The notes under the pieces were generated by a model. The model saw only the letters and a program-made list of their open reading frames with translations. It had not been told where the DNA came from and ran no database searches. A program made the translations under genes and the position numbers. From NCBI RefSeq assembly GCF_023053635.1, contig NC_086188.1, forward strand, positions 2,683,001-2,747,000: 64,000 nt of DNA, in the 5' to 3' direction. The number at the start of each line of letters is the position of its first letter. The first letter of the stretch is position 1. This stretch comes from Elgaria multicarinata webbii. Its lineage: Eukaryota > Chordata > Lepidosauria > Squamata > Anguidae. Positions 11,401 through 21,229 of the stretch are shown here, one piece after another.

Positions 11401-14400
11401 GACAACCACGCGAGTAGGAAGAGGTACCTGTGGTGCGTTGTGTGTGATGGCAAACACCTGCTGTGCATGGCGGGGTGGCGGAGGGAAGAGAGGGGCTTGC
11501 TGTGGCTGCAGGCTGGGAGACAGCGGTCCCCCGACCACGTACTGGCTCATCTAGTGGTGAAGGAAGAGAAACGGAAGCATCAGTGGCACAAAATCAGAAG
11601 CTTTCCTTTTGGTGCTGAACGGGAAGGGAAACACGTTCTTACATTTGTCCCATGTGGCGAAACTGTGTTCAGGCCCAGAATGCTTTGAGGCAGGCTGGCC
11701 TGTATGTGGATCATGGGACCAGGAGCCCCGGAGGCATGCATACTTCCTGGCACGGAGCCTGTTTGACAGAAAGACACACACATATGAACAAGTTACAAAG
11801 TCAAATTGTTATTTGGCCCGTATGTAGAATGGACACGCATAGAACATAGTATTAGTATTTACCAAGTTAAAGCAGATGCTGGAGGTTTTTTTGGGAGGGG
11901 GGTGTTACTGTCATGGTCACGGAGATAAGACACTGACGGATGGATACGCGTCGTCTTTTATTATTTTATTAAGAAGAAAGGAAGAGGAGGAGGATGGAAG
12001 AGGAGAGGTGGTATCGGAAAAGGAAAAGAGACACTTATGATCCCGGCGAGTGACCTACCAGACTGTTGCAGAACAGCATTCTGGGGGTTGATGCCAAAAT
12101 CCATTCTTTCACTGGCCATCTGTTGCAACCGAGGGACATCGACGGATGTCAGCCATGACAGGGACTGCAAGTCACCAGGGAAGTCATCTTCACTCAACTG
12201 TGAGGGGTCAGAAGCCAAGAGTCTGCAGAGGAAATAATGACTTTTTAGCAGGGAGTTTAAGGATGTGGTTGTCTGAGCTAGCCTTGCAGGGCACAGGCTG
12301 CTGCCATGTGTCAGCAATTGCAGCATCAATGGTTGCTTGAAGGTATATCCTAATTCAGGACATGCTCATGGCTACTTAACTCACAAGTAAATTAATTAAA
12401 GTACACGTCACACTTCAGGAGCGAAGAGATAACCTTCTCCATGATGCAGAACAATTATAATCCCAGAGCAGAGTTTGAGAGTAAACTTTTTGTGGACTGC
12501 GCTTCTAAAGTTTCCCAATGACATGAAATAAACCCCAAAACCTGCTATGTGCTTTCTGATACGTACATACAGCATCAGACCAAGGTCCTAAAACAAGACT
12601 GAAATAAATTTGGTATTTGGTGATGCTCTCTGCATTTCACAAAGGTTTAATAACATAGATTTATGTAGGATGGACTGGCAACACCAGCCTGTTCCATCCA
12701 CGCTTTGTTGTTACCACACTTCCTTAAACTATTTTCCTCTGCCTGATTTAAAGCAAAGTTCCATCTGTTCTTCGTTGTTGTTTTAAAGGCTTTAAAAAAC
12801 TGCAAGAGCAATTGCCATTCTGCAAGAAACCAAGCTGGCATCCTGGCTAGAAATTTGTCCCGTTGCAACCTTTCTCCCAAGTCCCACTGTTTTCTCTCTC
12901 TCTCTCCCCCCTTTAATTTAATGTATTTACGGTGCAATAATTGACATTGCCATGGTTACAACTCTTCGGTTATTTTGTGGGGCCAGTGGAGTGCCACGCC
13001 TGGAAAAGAACATCAGGTGACCCCCCTCTTCAAGCTCAGCCATTGGCCAGACTGTAAGTAAACACCAGCATCGAATGGTTTAAAAACTGGGGCCAGCCCA
13101 TGCCGTTTGCAACAGTTGGCCCTGTGCATTGTAAGCCGACAAGCCATTGTGTCACCAGCGACTGTTGGCTGGTGGCACGTGGCTCCCTTTGTTTTTGGGA
13201 TTCTTGCTTAATTGTTTTCTCTCTCTCCCCCCCCCTCCTCTCTTCTCCTTTTTACAAACTTCCCATTAATCTGACTGAATGACGGTAGACACACAACCCG
13301 TGCCATCTGGCGCTCCTGATGCATTGCAGCCCTGGCAGGAAACTCAGCCCTGCGCCACAAATAAATGGGGTCATGTGGGCGGGAAGGGTCAAAAACCCCA
13401 CTGCACACGCCTCCTGTCAGGGACTGAATCGATCACATGCCTCCCAGCCTTACTGGGCACTTCTAGCAACTTCAAGATGGGAGCACAGTTGAAACCTGAT
13501 TTGCCCACTATGTCCTTTCTCCATTTATTTTCCCTGCTTTATGCCAGCCCTAAGTAGATAGACCCTGCCTGCTCTACTTCCCCGCCCCTGAAACAGCACT
13601 TTTCCACCAATCCACCCAGGAGGAACTTTTTCGTGCTGGAAGGGTGAAATCTGAACAGCCCACAAATGCTAAGAAAGGGTTTAGCTCCCCTCTTATCAGC
13701 ACAAAATACCCAGGCATCCTTACGTCAAAAGGCAGTAATATTTTGCACAGGAGGACAATGGATGCATATGCATTGCAAACTTAGAGAGGTAGCGGGACGT
13801 CGGAACTCACAGCTTGGAAAACACATACTTGAGGCTGGTTTTTGGGGTGGTTTTGATATTTGTCGTTCCAGCCTGAAAGAAGAGACTCCTAAGTTTGAAT
13901 TAGAGCCACGCCGTTAAAGAAAAAGACAGCTCACTTTGATTACTAACAGCTCCCCAATTTGTGTTTTTTTTAACTAGTATTCCTTGTAACAGTTTCCCGC
14001 CAACCTGTGGTTCCCTCCAGATGTGCTAGACTGCAACTGGGGATGTTAGGCATTGTAGTCCACATCCGGAAGATGCCAGTTGGTGGAAGACTGCCTTATA
14101 AGACTTCCCTGTGGAATTTTGGGGATTGTGTGTATATGTTTTCCAAAACGTAAATAATAAACATGCGGTTGCATTTTTGAGTATCAGACCAACTCCTCTA
14201 GGAATCATAGAATAGCAGAGTTGGAAGGGGCCTACAAGGCCATCGAGTCCAACCCCCTGCTCAATGCAGGAATCCACCCTAAAGCATCCCTGACAGATAG
14301 TTGTCCAGCTGCCTCTTGAAGGCCTCTAGTGTGGGAGAGCCCACAGCCTCCCTAGGTAACTGATTCCATTGTCATACTGCTCTAACAGTCAGGACATTTT

Positions 14401-17400
14401 TCCTGATGTCCATCCAGAATCTGGTTTCCTGTAACTTGAGCCCATTATTCCATGTCCTGCACTCTGGGAGGATCGAGAAGAGATCCTGGCCCTCCTCTGT
14501 GTCTTTGAAGGGTGCTCTCATGTCTCCCCTCAATCTCCTCTTCTCCGGGCTAAACATGCCCAGTTCTTTCAGTCTCTCTTCATAGGGCTTTGTTTCCAGA
14601 CCCCTGATGATCAGGAGAAGGATACAACAGCTGGGATTGTTTAGCTTAGGGGGGGAAAGGGTGAACAAAGGGAGACATGATAGAAGTGCACGAAATCATG
14701 CATGGTGTGGGAGACATTTTTCTCCCTTTCTCATAATACTAGAACCCCACGCATCCTATGAAACTGATTGGTGGGAGGCTCAGGGCAGATAAAAGGAAGG
14801 ACTTCTTCACACAGCGCATACATTTTGGAATTCGCCACCCCCAGATTTCTTTTGCTTGACATCCTGCACTCTAACCAGAACAGGATTTGTTTGTTTTTCA
14901 GGTAAGAAATTGCTGTAGTTGCATCCATGGATGCTTCTAATAGTTTTCTCGTGCTCTCAGAAAATCAGCGGATGTTTTCCAAAGCTGTCAAAATAGGCAG
15001 CCTGTACAGAAACGTGCTTGCTAAAAGCAATATAGGTCCCATATTCTCTTAAGGCAAGGGTGGGCCCCTCCCAAGCCTTTCCCCCTGGTGTGGAGGCTGC
15101 CGGAGGCTTGGGGAAGAGGAATCCCCTGTTATCTTCCATCACGGTTCCCCGCATGAGGAATGAGAAGCGGAAGAGAAGCCAGCAAAGGAGGCGGTCAACT
15201 TGGTAGACTCTTGCAGAATCAAGTCCTGCAAACAGCAGTCAAGTCGCTTCCCTTAAGACTCAAGAGAGTGATGTTTCACTTGTCCAATCAATACAAATGT
15301 AAAGTTTGTTCCATCTAAATTTCTTTTTTTTTAAAAAAATTAACAGGGAGGATAAATTTGCAGTTACTTAGAAAAACGGTTACCTAAACTTGAGTTTTTT
15401 CCTGAATTAAGACTGGACTCCGTCCGCCTAATCCTAGCTCTATTTCACCAGGAAAACAGTACTTTAAGAATGGACTGGACCTCTGCTTTATATACTTATG
15501 TAGTTGCTCATGCAACCAGAGATGTCAAAGAGCAGGTAATTTTGCTGAATTGAGAGTAATGAACGGTTTAATCTCACCTGAGACAGAGGTGCAGCGCAAT
15601 CACCTGTCCCACGGAAGCAGGCCAGAGCAGTGACTCACGCTGCGTTGCAGCTGAATTCACCTTGGCGGATCATAGAATCGTAGAGTTGGAAGGGACCTAT
15701 AAAGCCATCGAGTCCAACCCCCTGCTCAATGCTACGGCAGATACCTTGGTGGATGAATACTATGAGCTGACACAGGAGCCTTCTTTATAAATTTATCGAG
15801 ACACACAATTATCACACTTGTACACTGCTTGTGGATCTTGTTTTGATTGCTCGTTGTTTGAAAATCATTCCATTTTCTCACCTTACAGCTCACCCCCTTA
15901 AGGAGATTAACTGAAGTGGAGTCTATTTGCTAGAGCGTCATGGGATGTGCACTCAGCCTCTTAATCCCGAGTCCTCCCGTATTTCTAACCTGCCAAGCAA
16001 GACCTCAAACATGGAGGGAGGCTCCAAACCTTTGAGGTATGTCTGTAAGGAAACTCCCAGGAGCTGCATTTGGCATCTTAGCATCCAAACAGAAGTGTGG
16101 AATGCAAGACCACCACACACAACTCAACCCCCTTGAAACCACATACTGGTTAACATGCAGGGGGTGGGTGAATGCATGCAAACATGCCCTGAGAGTTGGA
16201 AAAACGTGCCATTGAAATCAGTAGGACTTCTAGGTGAATGGACTAGTATCACTAGATTGGGTCCTGCACCCTCCACTCCACCCCACCCACAAAATCATGG
16301 CAGATCACTCCTGCTGGAGAATAAAAGTACGGGGATAAAATAGGGTGACCCTATGGAAAGAAGGACAGGGCTCCTGTAACTTTAACTGTAACTTTCTCTA
16401 CAGTTGTAGAGAAAAGGGAAATTTCAGCAAGTGTCATTTTTACGCATGCAGCACCTGGTGAAATTCCCTCTTCATCACAACAGTTAAAGCTGCAAGAGCC
16501 CTGCTATGTATCTGGTCATGCTAGGCAGGGCTCCTGCAGCTTTAACTAGTGTGATGAAGAGGGAATTTCACCAGGTACTGCACACATACCAATGACAGCT
16601 GCTGAAATTTCCCTTTTCTCTACAACTGTTAAAGATACAGGAGCCCTGTCCTCCTTTCCATAGAGTGACCCTAGATAAAAGCCGTTTCTTTAAAAGTTAA
16701 AAGGCACAGAATCTGACAAACCAAGCGACAGTATGCTTTTTCTGTGTAAAGGTTTGATGGTCGGAGATTTTGATTCCCTTCTAGATTTGTCTTTCAGATC
16801 TGTTCCCTTCTCTCTCTTTCTTCCCTTTCAGTTTTTTATTTTTTAATTTTTTTAAAAAAATACCAACTTGGAAATCAGGACTCTTCCCAATACCGCTGCC
16901 CCATAGAAACCTACCGAGCGAGACAGAGGAGTGTTCTCAGTGCAATTCCAGCCTCCCACTCGCTAATTGGGGGCTGCTTCCCATTTTGTGGAGCCTTCAT
17001 GCCCCCCCATGGAGAACTCAGGACCACAGTTTCCAGCCTTGGACTGTGGTGACAGCAAGAGAGTAAACAGACCTGATAGAATTTGACAGGTCTATTCTCT
17101 TCTTAAAATCAGTCAGTCTGAAAGATTTTCTTTTACATAATCCAAAGTGTTTTCTCATGAAGTAGAACAAATGCTACCATGAACTTTGGGGGTACAGCCT
17201 AGATTTTTATACCATTTTACCGCTTTTAAATGAGGTCATGCAATGCAGTGTAGAAAACATATTTGCAATGATAAATTACAGCATTACTTTAAAAAAAAAC
17301 CCAATAAAACAGAAGCAGATTCTCTTTGTAGAAAAGTATTTTTATGTAATAAGAGATGGGATTTTCAAGTCTGCCTGAAATTCTACGTTGATTAGAATAT

Positions 17401-20195
17401 AATCTTCAACATTTCTACTGGAATTAAGTTCCGTTTAAATCAGTCGAAGGGTTGTATCTATGACCTAAAATGGTATTAATTTCCCTTGTGCTATGAATAA
17501 AAAGTAATTCCACCCATTCCAAAATAATGCATATTTTCAAGTGCTCTATATTCTTCCAAAATCTACAATATTTAACTAGACGTGTTCAAGTTACCCCAAT
17601 CTTCATTTAGCAACGGAATCCCTTCTTTACAAATATTAGGATATGTCAGTGCAACCCACCAGGATTAAAAGAACAAAATCAGGTTTCACAAACCTTTTCT
17701 CATCGCAGCCTCAGAGAGTATAACAAGTCACTTGTTGAACAGCAAGAGACTGGAGGGCTATGTTTGCAGTGTGAATAGACAGAGGCTCTAAAAAGAATAC
17801 CTGCCCAGAGAAGTGTAGAAATACCCTCCACTTGAGGGGGAAGGGAACTTGATGGATGCCCACTCCTCACAAACAAACGTTTTCTTTGTGTGTTTTTAAG
17901 TGTTGGTGAGTTGATCACCCTATGAAAATCAATGGCCCGGAACATCATATCATAGGATAAGATGTATAACTCAATTTAACCCAAAGCTTAAGCAAGGCAA
18001 TTATTATTTTGTAATTATCAAGAGATTTATTTTTGGGGGGGGGGACACGCACACACACACACGCTGTTATAAAAAAGTATAATTTAGCTTCTACGTAAGT
18101 TACTTAAAAACATGTGTGGTGGTTACTGTATCTCCTATTGCAAATAAGATGGTGCAGCATTATTATTATTTTTAAAAAGGCAACTCAGAGAGCAATCCTA
18201 TGGTGGGGGTCAGACCTTAGGATACTGCTGACCTCTCTGCCTGCCTGCAAAGAGGGACGTCTGGCCCTGCAGGCCTCCTCTTTGCAGCAGCGGGAGCGTC
18301 CTCCGCCATCACTGCTCCAGCAGTGGAGGGAAAGGAACAAAGCTTGCCCGTTTCCCTGACGCACCCCCCTGCACCCCGTCCCCAAGCAGTACAGAAACTA
18401 CTCCGACCCTAGAACTGGCAGAATTAGGCTACACCACGGATTCCCCTCTCCGCTATCGTTGGATTGCTTTGCCCATGTAGGGAGGCACGATAGAGATTAT
18501 GGAATCTAGGAACAATATGGAGAAAGGAAACGCTTTCTACCTTTTCCATAATACCTGAAGTTGGGCTTGCCCAATGAAGGTGTTTGGCTGCAGCCCCAGG
18601 ACAGACCAAAGGGCAGCACCTGCCGCTTCCTATAAATGGGAGTGCTTAGCCAGGTAAGGCTGGAACCACTGCAAAATGGTGCAGCCGTGCCCCAAAGCAC
18701 CCCAGAAAGATACCAGTAGTCGGTGAGAAGTCTTAACGGAACCAACAGGGATGTAGCCTCCCAGTCTAGCTCCTGGTGTAGGTCTGAATTCAGATTGGAA
18801 AAAATCCACCCAATCCGTTTCATCCAAGGAAACCAAGATAGTTACGCTTCAGTTGTCCATGCTCTGGTAACCTCCAAGTTAGATTACTGCAATGCGCTCT
18901 ACGTAGGGCTGCCTTTGAAGACGGTTCGGAAGCTGCAGCTCGTGCAAAATGCAGCGGCCAGATTGATTTCGGGAACCAGAAGGTTTGACCATATAACACC
19001 TGCTCTGGTCCGCTTGCACTGGCTGCCTGTATGTTTCCGAGCCCAATTCAAGGTGCTGGTTTTGACCTATAAAGCCTTACACGGCTTGGGACCACAATAC
19101 CTGTCGGAATGCCTCTCCCGACGTGAATATACCCGGTCACTACGTTCAACATCTAAGGTCCTCCTCCGGGTGCCTACTCCGAGAGAGGCTTGGAGTGTGG
19201 CAACGAGGGACAGGGCCTTTTCGGTGGTGGCCCCCAGACTGTGGAATGATCTCCCTGACGAGGCTCGCCTGGCACCAACACTGCTATCTTTCCGGCGCCA
19301 GGTTAAGACTTTCCTCTTTACTCAGGCATATGGCGGCACATCCTAATTACCCACATGTTTAGTTTTTAATCGGTTTTTAATGCTTTATGTGTGTATGTTC
19401 TGTGTTTTAGAGTTTTAAATTTTGTACACTTGTTTTTACCTCAATTTTAGAATTTCTGTAAACCGCCCAGAGAGCCCTGGCTATGGGAGCGGTATATAAG
19501 TGTAATAAATAAATAAATAAATAAACCTCCATGGCCAGAGGTAGTATACCTCCAGATAGCAGCTGAGGACAAATGACAGGAGCAGGCATCACCATGCCCT
19601 GCATGTGAATATCTTAGGGCGCAATCCTATGCATGCTTAAGACAGAAAATCCTGCAACTCTCACCATTCTCCGGCCAGCCCTGCTTGTGTTGTTGTGTGC
19701 AAGGTCGCAGCCTAACTGTGTTAGCTAGACTTGAAGCCGGGAGACCTGAGTTCGAATCCCTGGTCAGCCATGAAACTCACTGGGTCACATCTCTCAGTCT
19801 AACCTGCTTCGCAGGGATGCTGTTAGGCTTAAATTGCCATGCTGAGTTCCTTGAGAGGAGGGCCAAGAGGCAAATGTAACAGATAATTATTAGCAACAAC
19901 TAGGAGTTTATACTCAAATTACCCTGTGCCAGAACGTTAGTGAACAAAGCCCAACATGCAAGAAATCTTCACCAAACAGGAATTAAAAAGCAAATAAGTG
20001 CAATGTAAGCAAATGTCATATTTATCAAGAGCCTTGATTTCTGTATACAAGGGCAGATTGCTTTCAGAGTTGTGTTTCATAGGATATCTGGGTGCGTGAT
20101 ACAGATTTGCTAGAAGAGAAAAACGCTCACCTGTACTCCTGTGGAGAATTTCTCATGAGGCCAGACATTATGGAGGTAATATCACTCTCTATCAT
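5247..20195 (-). CDS. FOXN4: FOXN4, complete coding region in nine exons
   Basis: Forkhead transcription factor FOXN4, which specifies retinal amacrine and horizontal cells and spinal V2b interneurons by activating targets such as Ascl1 and Dll4. Coding exons in transcript order: 20195-20131, 12222-12059, 11758-11643, 11550-11428, 10033-9906, 8291-8195, 7516-7309, 6472-6101, 5497-5247. They sum to 1524 bp and keep one frame across all eight joins, giving 507 residues (human is about 517). The protein opens [20 protein letters not shown]. An acidic DLQSLSWLT motif lies near residue 40. The forkhead domain spans about 193-285, with recognition helix [15 protein letters not shown]. The C-terminal activation region carries [15 protein letters not shown] and [10 protein letters not shown], and the end is ...ALL. 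Introns are GT-AG. A noncoding first exon must lie upstream of 20198. The start is chosen because it is the first ATG after an acceptor and matches the family N-terminus. Confidence 0.97.
6101..6472 (-). CDS. FOXN4: FOXN4 coding exon 8: linker after the forkhead
   Basis: Residues 302-424. The acceptor is CTCTTGCAG and the donor GTAAGG. It begins [20 protein letters not shown], has [14 protein letters not shown] and [13 protein letters not shown] in the middle, and ends [17 protein letters not shown]. All of these blocks are diagnostic of FOXN4. Confidence 0.96.
6757..7235 (+). repeat. LINE fragment (L2/CR1 group), antisense in a FOXN4 intron
   Basis: The open part reads [20 protein letters not shown] and [20 protein letters not shown], the C-terminal end of an L2/CR1-type reverse-transcriptase protein. 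It is followed by a 3' tail with GGCCGCCTTGCGGCC and AATAAATAAAT. This subfamily differs from the CGCCCAGAG-tailed LINEs elsewhere in the window. It is 5'-truncated. Confidence 0.8.
7309..7516 (-). CDS. FOXN4: FOXN4 coding exon 7: second part of the forkhead domain
   Basis: Residues 232-300, between a TTATAG acceptor and a GTAAGC donor. It encodes [20 protein letters not shown], the recognition helix that enters the DNA major groove, then the wing region [18 protein letters not shown] and the basic [17 protein letters not shown] segment, ending in SMANP. Confidence 0.97.
7850..7936 (-). repeat. tRNA-headed SINE fragment
   Basis: The - strand reads a tRNA-like head: GGGAGGGACCATGGCCCAGT, GGTAGAATACATGCTTTGCATGC, then a GGTCCAAT B-box-like end. 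The same head appears in better SINE copies at 33471, 45675 and 51370. Confidence 0.6.
8195..8291 (-). CDS. FOXN4: FOXN4 coding exon 6: first forkhead helices
   Basis: Residues 199-231 (the first base completes serine 199). It reads [20 protein letters not shown] then [12 protein letters not shown] and stops at a GTGAGG donor; the acceptor is TCTTACAG. On the opposite strand an open frame crosses this exon and runs into the BovB LINE; that frame is accidental. Confidence 0.97.
8450..9007 (+). repeat. BovB (RTE-clade) LINE, 5'-truncated 3' end
   Basis: The frame from 8456 to 8998 reads [90 protein letters not shown] and TKSRKRLNE, the C-terminal part of the BovB reverse transcriptase. The DNA end (GAAGTCACGAAGAGTCGGAA, GCGACTGAACGA) is the BovB 3' signature. 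About 181 codons remain open, so the insertion looks fairly young. It sits antisense in the FOXN4 intron between coding exons 5 and 6. BovB is abundant in squamates and known for horizontal spread. Confidence 0.93.
9488..9518. repeat. (GA)n microsatellite
   Basis: About 14 GA units in a FOXN4 intron. Confidence 0.95.
9906..10033 (-). CDS. FOXN4: FOXN4 coding exon 5: start of the forkhead domain
   Basis: Residues 157-198, between a TATGCAG acceptor preceded by a C/T-rich tract and a GTGAGT donor. It reads [20 protein letters not shown], then [19 protein letters not shown]; the KPIYSY end is the classic start of the forkhead domain, and the last serine is split across the intron. Confidence 0.95.
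10080..10120. repeat. (GA)n microsatellite
   Basis: GA-rich run just upstream (in transcript terms) of FOXN4 coding exon 5. On the - strand it is CT-rich and lengthens the pyrimidine tract before the acceptor at 10034-10035. Confidence 0.85.
10815..11168 (+). repeat. 29-bp minisatellite in a FOXN4 intron
   Basis: Twelve full units and a partial one, spaced exactly 29 bp apart (starts at 10815, 10844, 10873, ... 11134). The unit begins TGCCCCTTAAAGTGCTTCC and ends TCTCCTCCCC, with a few variants such as AAAATG for AAAGTG in adjacent units. In the FOXN4 transcript it is purine-rich (GGAGGAGAGGAAG repeated). Confidence 0.97.
11428..11550 (-). CDS. FOXN4: FOXN4 coding exon 4: proline/glutamine-rich linker
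   Basis: Residues 116-156, phase 0 at both ends. The acceptor is CCACTAG; the donor GTACCT is weak but usable. It reads [20 protein letters not shown] and ends [12 protein letters not shown], aligning with the MSxFxxxG and QQVFSL-type blocks of other FOXN4 proteins. Confidence 0.92.
11643..11758 (-). CDS. FOXN4: FOXN4 coding exon 3: variable linker
   Basis: Residues 78-115. The acceptor is TCAAACAG and the donor GTAAGA. It reads [20 protein letters not shown], then [18 protein letters not shown]. It is low in similarity to mammalian FOXN4, but phases 1-in and 0-out fit both neighbours and there is a GSM...L/IHxQ...LG...NT pattern like that of fish FOXN4. It is the least certain of the nine exons. 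Confidence 0.85.
12059..12222 (-). CDS. FOXN4: FOXN4 coding exon 2: conserved N-terminal motif
   Basis: Residues 23-76 plus split codons at both ends. The acceptor is CCTCTGCAG and the donor GTAGGT. It reads [20 protein letters not shown] then [20 protein letters not shown]; the [18 protein letters not shown] block is shared with FOXN1 and FOXN4. Confidence 0.95.
12223..13990. other. FOXN4 intron, no recognised element
   Basis: Unique-looking sequence at the 3' side of the long FOXN4 intron. It includes pyrimidine runs at 12896-12915 and 13218-13250. Nothing here can be assigned to a repeat family with confidence. Confidence 0.4.
13995..14090. repeat. Palindromic DNA-transposon relic
   Basis: Contains TCCAGATGTGCTAGACTGCA and later GCATTGTAGTCCACATC, diverged inverted halves of the same family that is well preserved at 58086-58215. 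Confidence 0.5.
14203..14605 (-). repeat. CR1 LINE 3' end
   Basis: Begins with the CR1 terminal motif AATCATAGAATAGCAGAG, followed by GAAGGGGCCTACAAGGCCAT, a block with GCTGCCTCTTGAAGGC, and further inside the CR1 3' body (CCATGTCCTGCACTCTGGG, CTCCTCTTCTCCGGGCTAAA). This is one of the longest CR1 copies in the window and lies in the FOXN4 long intron, in the same orientation as FOXN4. Confidence 0.9.
14630..14835 (+). repeat. CR1/L2-type LINE 3' fragment, opposite orientation
   Basis: Reads GGGAGACATGATAGAAGTGC, CATAATACTAGAACCCCACG, and AAAAGGAAGGACTTCTTCAC on the + strand. It abuts the CR1 of 14203-14605 in opposite orientation and is the better-preserved relative of the fragment at 2680-2890. 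Confidence 0.65.
15667..15738 (-). repeat. CR1 3' tip
   Basis: A short CR1 end: GATCATAGAATCGTAGAG, then GAAGGGACCTATAAAGCCAT and CCCCCTGCTCAATGC. Strongly 5'-truncated. Confidence 0.85.
16341..16673. mobile_element. Palindromic non-autonomous hAT-type element, copy 1
   Basis: Starts TAGGGTGACCCTATGGAAAG and ends with the inverted CTCCTTTCCATAGAGTGACCCTA, with arms of about 140 bp that pair along almost their whole length. Flanks share GATAAAA on both sides, a 7-8 bp target duplication. Copies 2 and 3 are at 48515-48800 and 50692-51009. No transposase is encoded. It lies in the FOXN4 long intron. Confidence 0.85.
16674..18835. other. FOXN4 intron, mostly unclassified
   Basis: AT-rich, apparently unique sequence, including an A-rich run near 17290 and a G/AC-rich tract at 18035-18063. 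No coding exon or clear element was recognised. Unique intronic sequence of this size in a developmental regulator could contain enhancers, but sequence alone does not show it. Confidence 0.35.
18838..19522 (+). repeat. L2/CR1-group LINE 3' end with reverse-transcriptase C-terminus
   Basis: The open frame reads [60 protein letters not shown] and [20 protein letters not shown], the end of an L2/CR1-type ORF2. It is followed by the CGCCCAGAG tail and (AATA)n. The frame is open for about 170 codons, so the copy is moderately young. It lies antisense in the FOXN4 long intron. Confidence 0.88.
19616..19680 (+). repeat. Half of a palindromic short repeat
   Basis: Begins AGGGCGCAATCCTATGCATG, the same arm as the full palindromic copies at 40291, 43028 and 52442. 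The second arm is missing or too diverged to see. Confidence 0.5.
19700..19890 (+). repeat. MIR-like tRNA-derived SINE
   Basis: Has a tRNA-like head with a good B box (GAGTTCGAATCCC), then a MIR/CORE-type middle (AAACTCACTGGGTCACATC, CTAACCTGCTTCGCAGGGAT) and a tail near GAGGGCCAAGAGGCAAATG. It is likely an L2-mobilised SINE given the many L2-type LINEs here. Confidence 0.7.
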
Positions 20196-20198
20196 TTC
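20131..20198 (-). CDS. FOXN4: FOXN4 coding exon 1 with start codon
   Basis: The ATG lies at 20195-20193, three bases after a TGTGTAG acceptor, so the exon before it is untranslated. It encodes [20 protein letters not shown] plus Y and part of R, matching the MIES...IMSG start of the family. The donor is GTGAGC. The following intron is 7.9 kb. Confidence 0.95.
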
Positions 20199-21229
20199 CT
20201 ACACAGAAAAGAGGGGAAATAGATACAGATATGAAGTAGCTATCCAGCATTTCAGCAAATAACTAGTCCCCTCGCTAGTGTTTAAGAGGTTTAAATGTCA
20301 CTAACCTTATACATTTTCTGAGAGAGGCATGATTAAGCTATACAATACCTTAAAATATTTTGTTTCATATGCAAAAAGCAAATATATAATTGAAAAGAAT
20401 ACCACCATTGCTAAGTGTATGTATTTGGGGTAATCAAGCGTGCCCTTTTATGCACACAGGCATAAAACCAAATTCAGTCAGAATTACTTCCACAGGGCCA
20501 CGCTGTGTTAAAACTTTCCAAGTTATTTCCACTCTGAATGTATACATCTGTGCCAGGTTTTTAAAACATTGTACAACCTGCGCATGTTTACTCAGAAGTA
20601 AACCTCCCTGGGCAGTGTACATAGGAGTGCAGTCCCAGCCTACTTGAAAATATATGCCCCAAACTGAAAGAGTATTTGGTTGGAAGCAAACCCCTTGAGA
20701 TGGCCCATGTAAACTTATTTGGAATGGGGATGTAAAGAACTAAAGTTACACTTCTTATAAAGAAATAGCCGCTGTGGTTATTGCCAGCATACAAATGCTC
20801 TTGTTATTATTAGCTAAAGAGCTGCTTTAAAACCAACAAAGCTGCTGATGGAAGTATAATAAGCTGTCATAGGAACTAGCACAGTTTTAGCAACCAGAAA
20901 AGGAGGGATGGTAAGGTCACTCAAACAAATTATATCGAAGCACCACCTTGTTTGAAACGCACCTCCTATTATGAACAATAAGAGGGGGTCCAACCTTTTA
21001 TAACTCCCCCCTCCCCAAATCACCACCACCACTGAAACTGCTGCAACCTTAAGTACTCTTGCTCAAGAGTAGGCCTCCTTCCTTCCGAGCAAACACGCTT
21101 AGGAGGGCGCTCTTTAGCCCTGTCCTTTTGCAGAGGGCTGCAGGTTTGATCTCCTAGCTACGTGTTTGTTTTGCAGCCGAAGACCAACATCCACCAGTCT
21201 TGCAAACAAAACAGAACAAAAATGGCAAA
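20199..21229. other. FOXN4 intron before the first coding exon
   Basis: Intron upstream of the start-codon exon. At 20575-20645 lies a diverged short repeat with GTTTACTCAGAAGTAAACC, and a relative may lie at 21040-21110. The rest is unclassified. Confidence 0.4.

Noticed and set aside
18723-19346. 207-codon open frame as a host gene
   Set aside because: The [15 protein letters not shown] and APRLWNDLP blocks and the repeat tail identify an L2/CR1-type LINE fragment.
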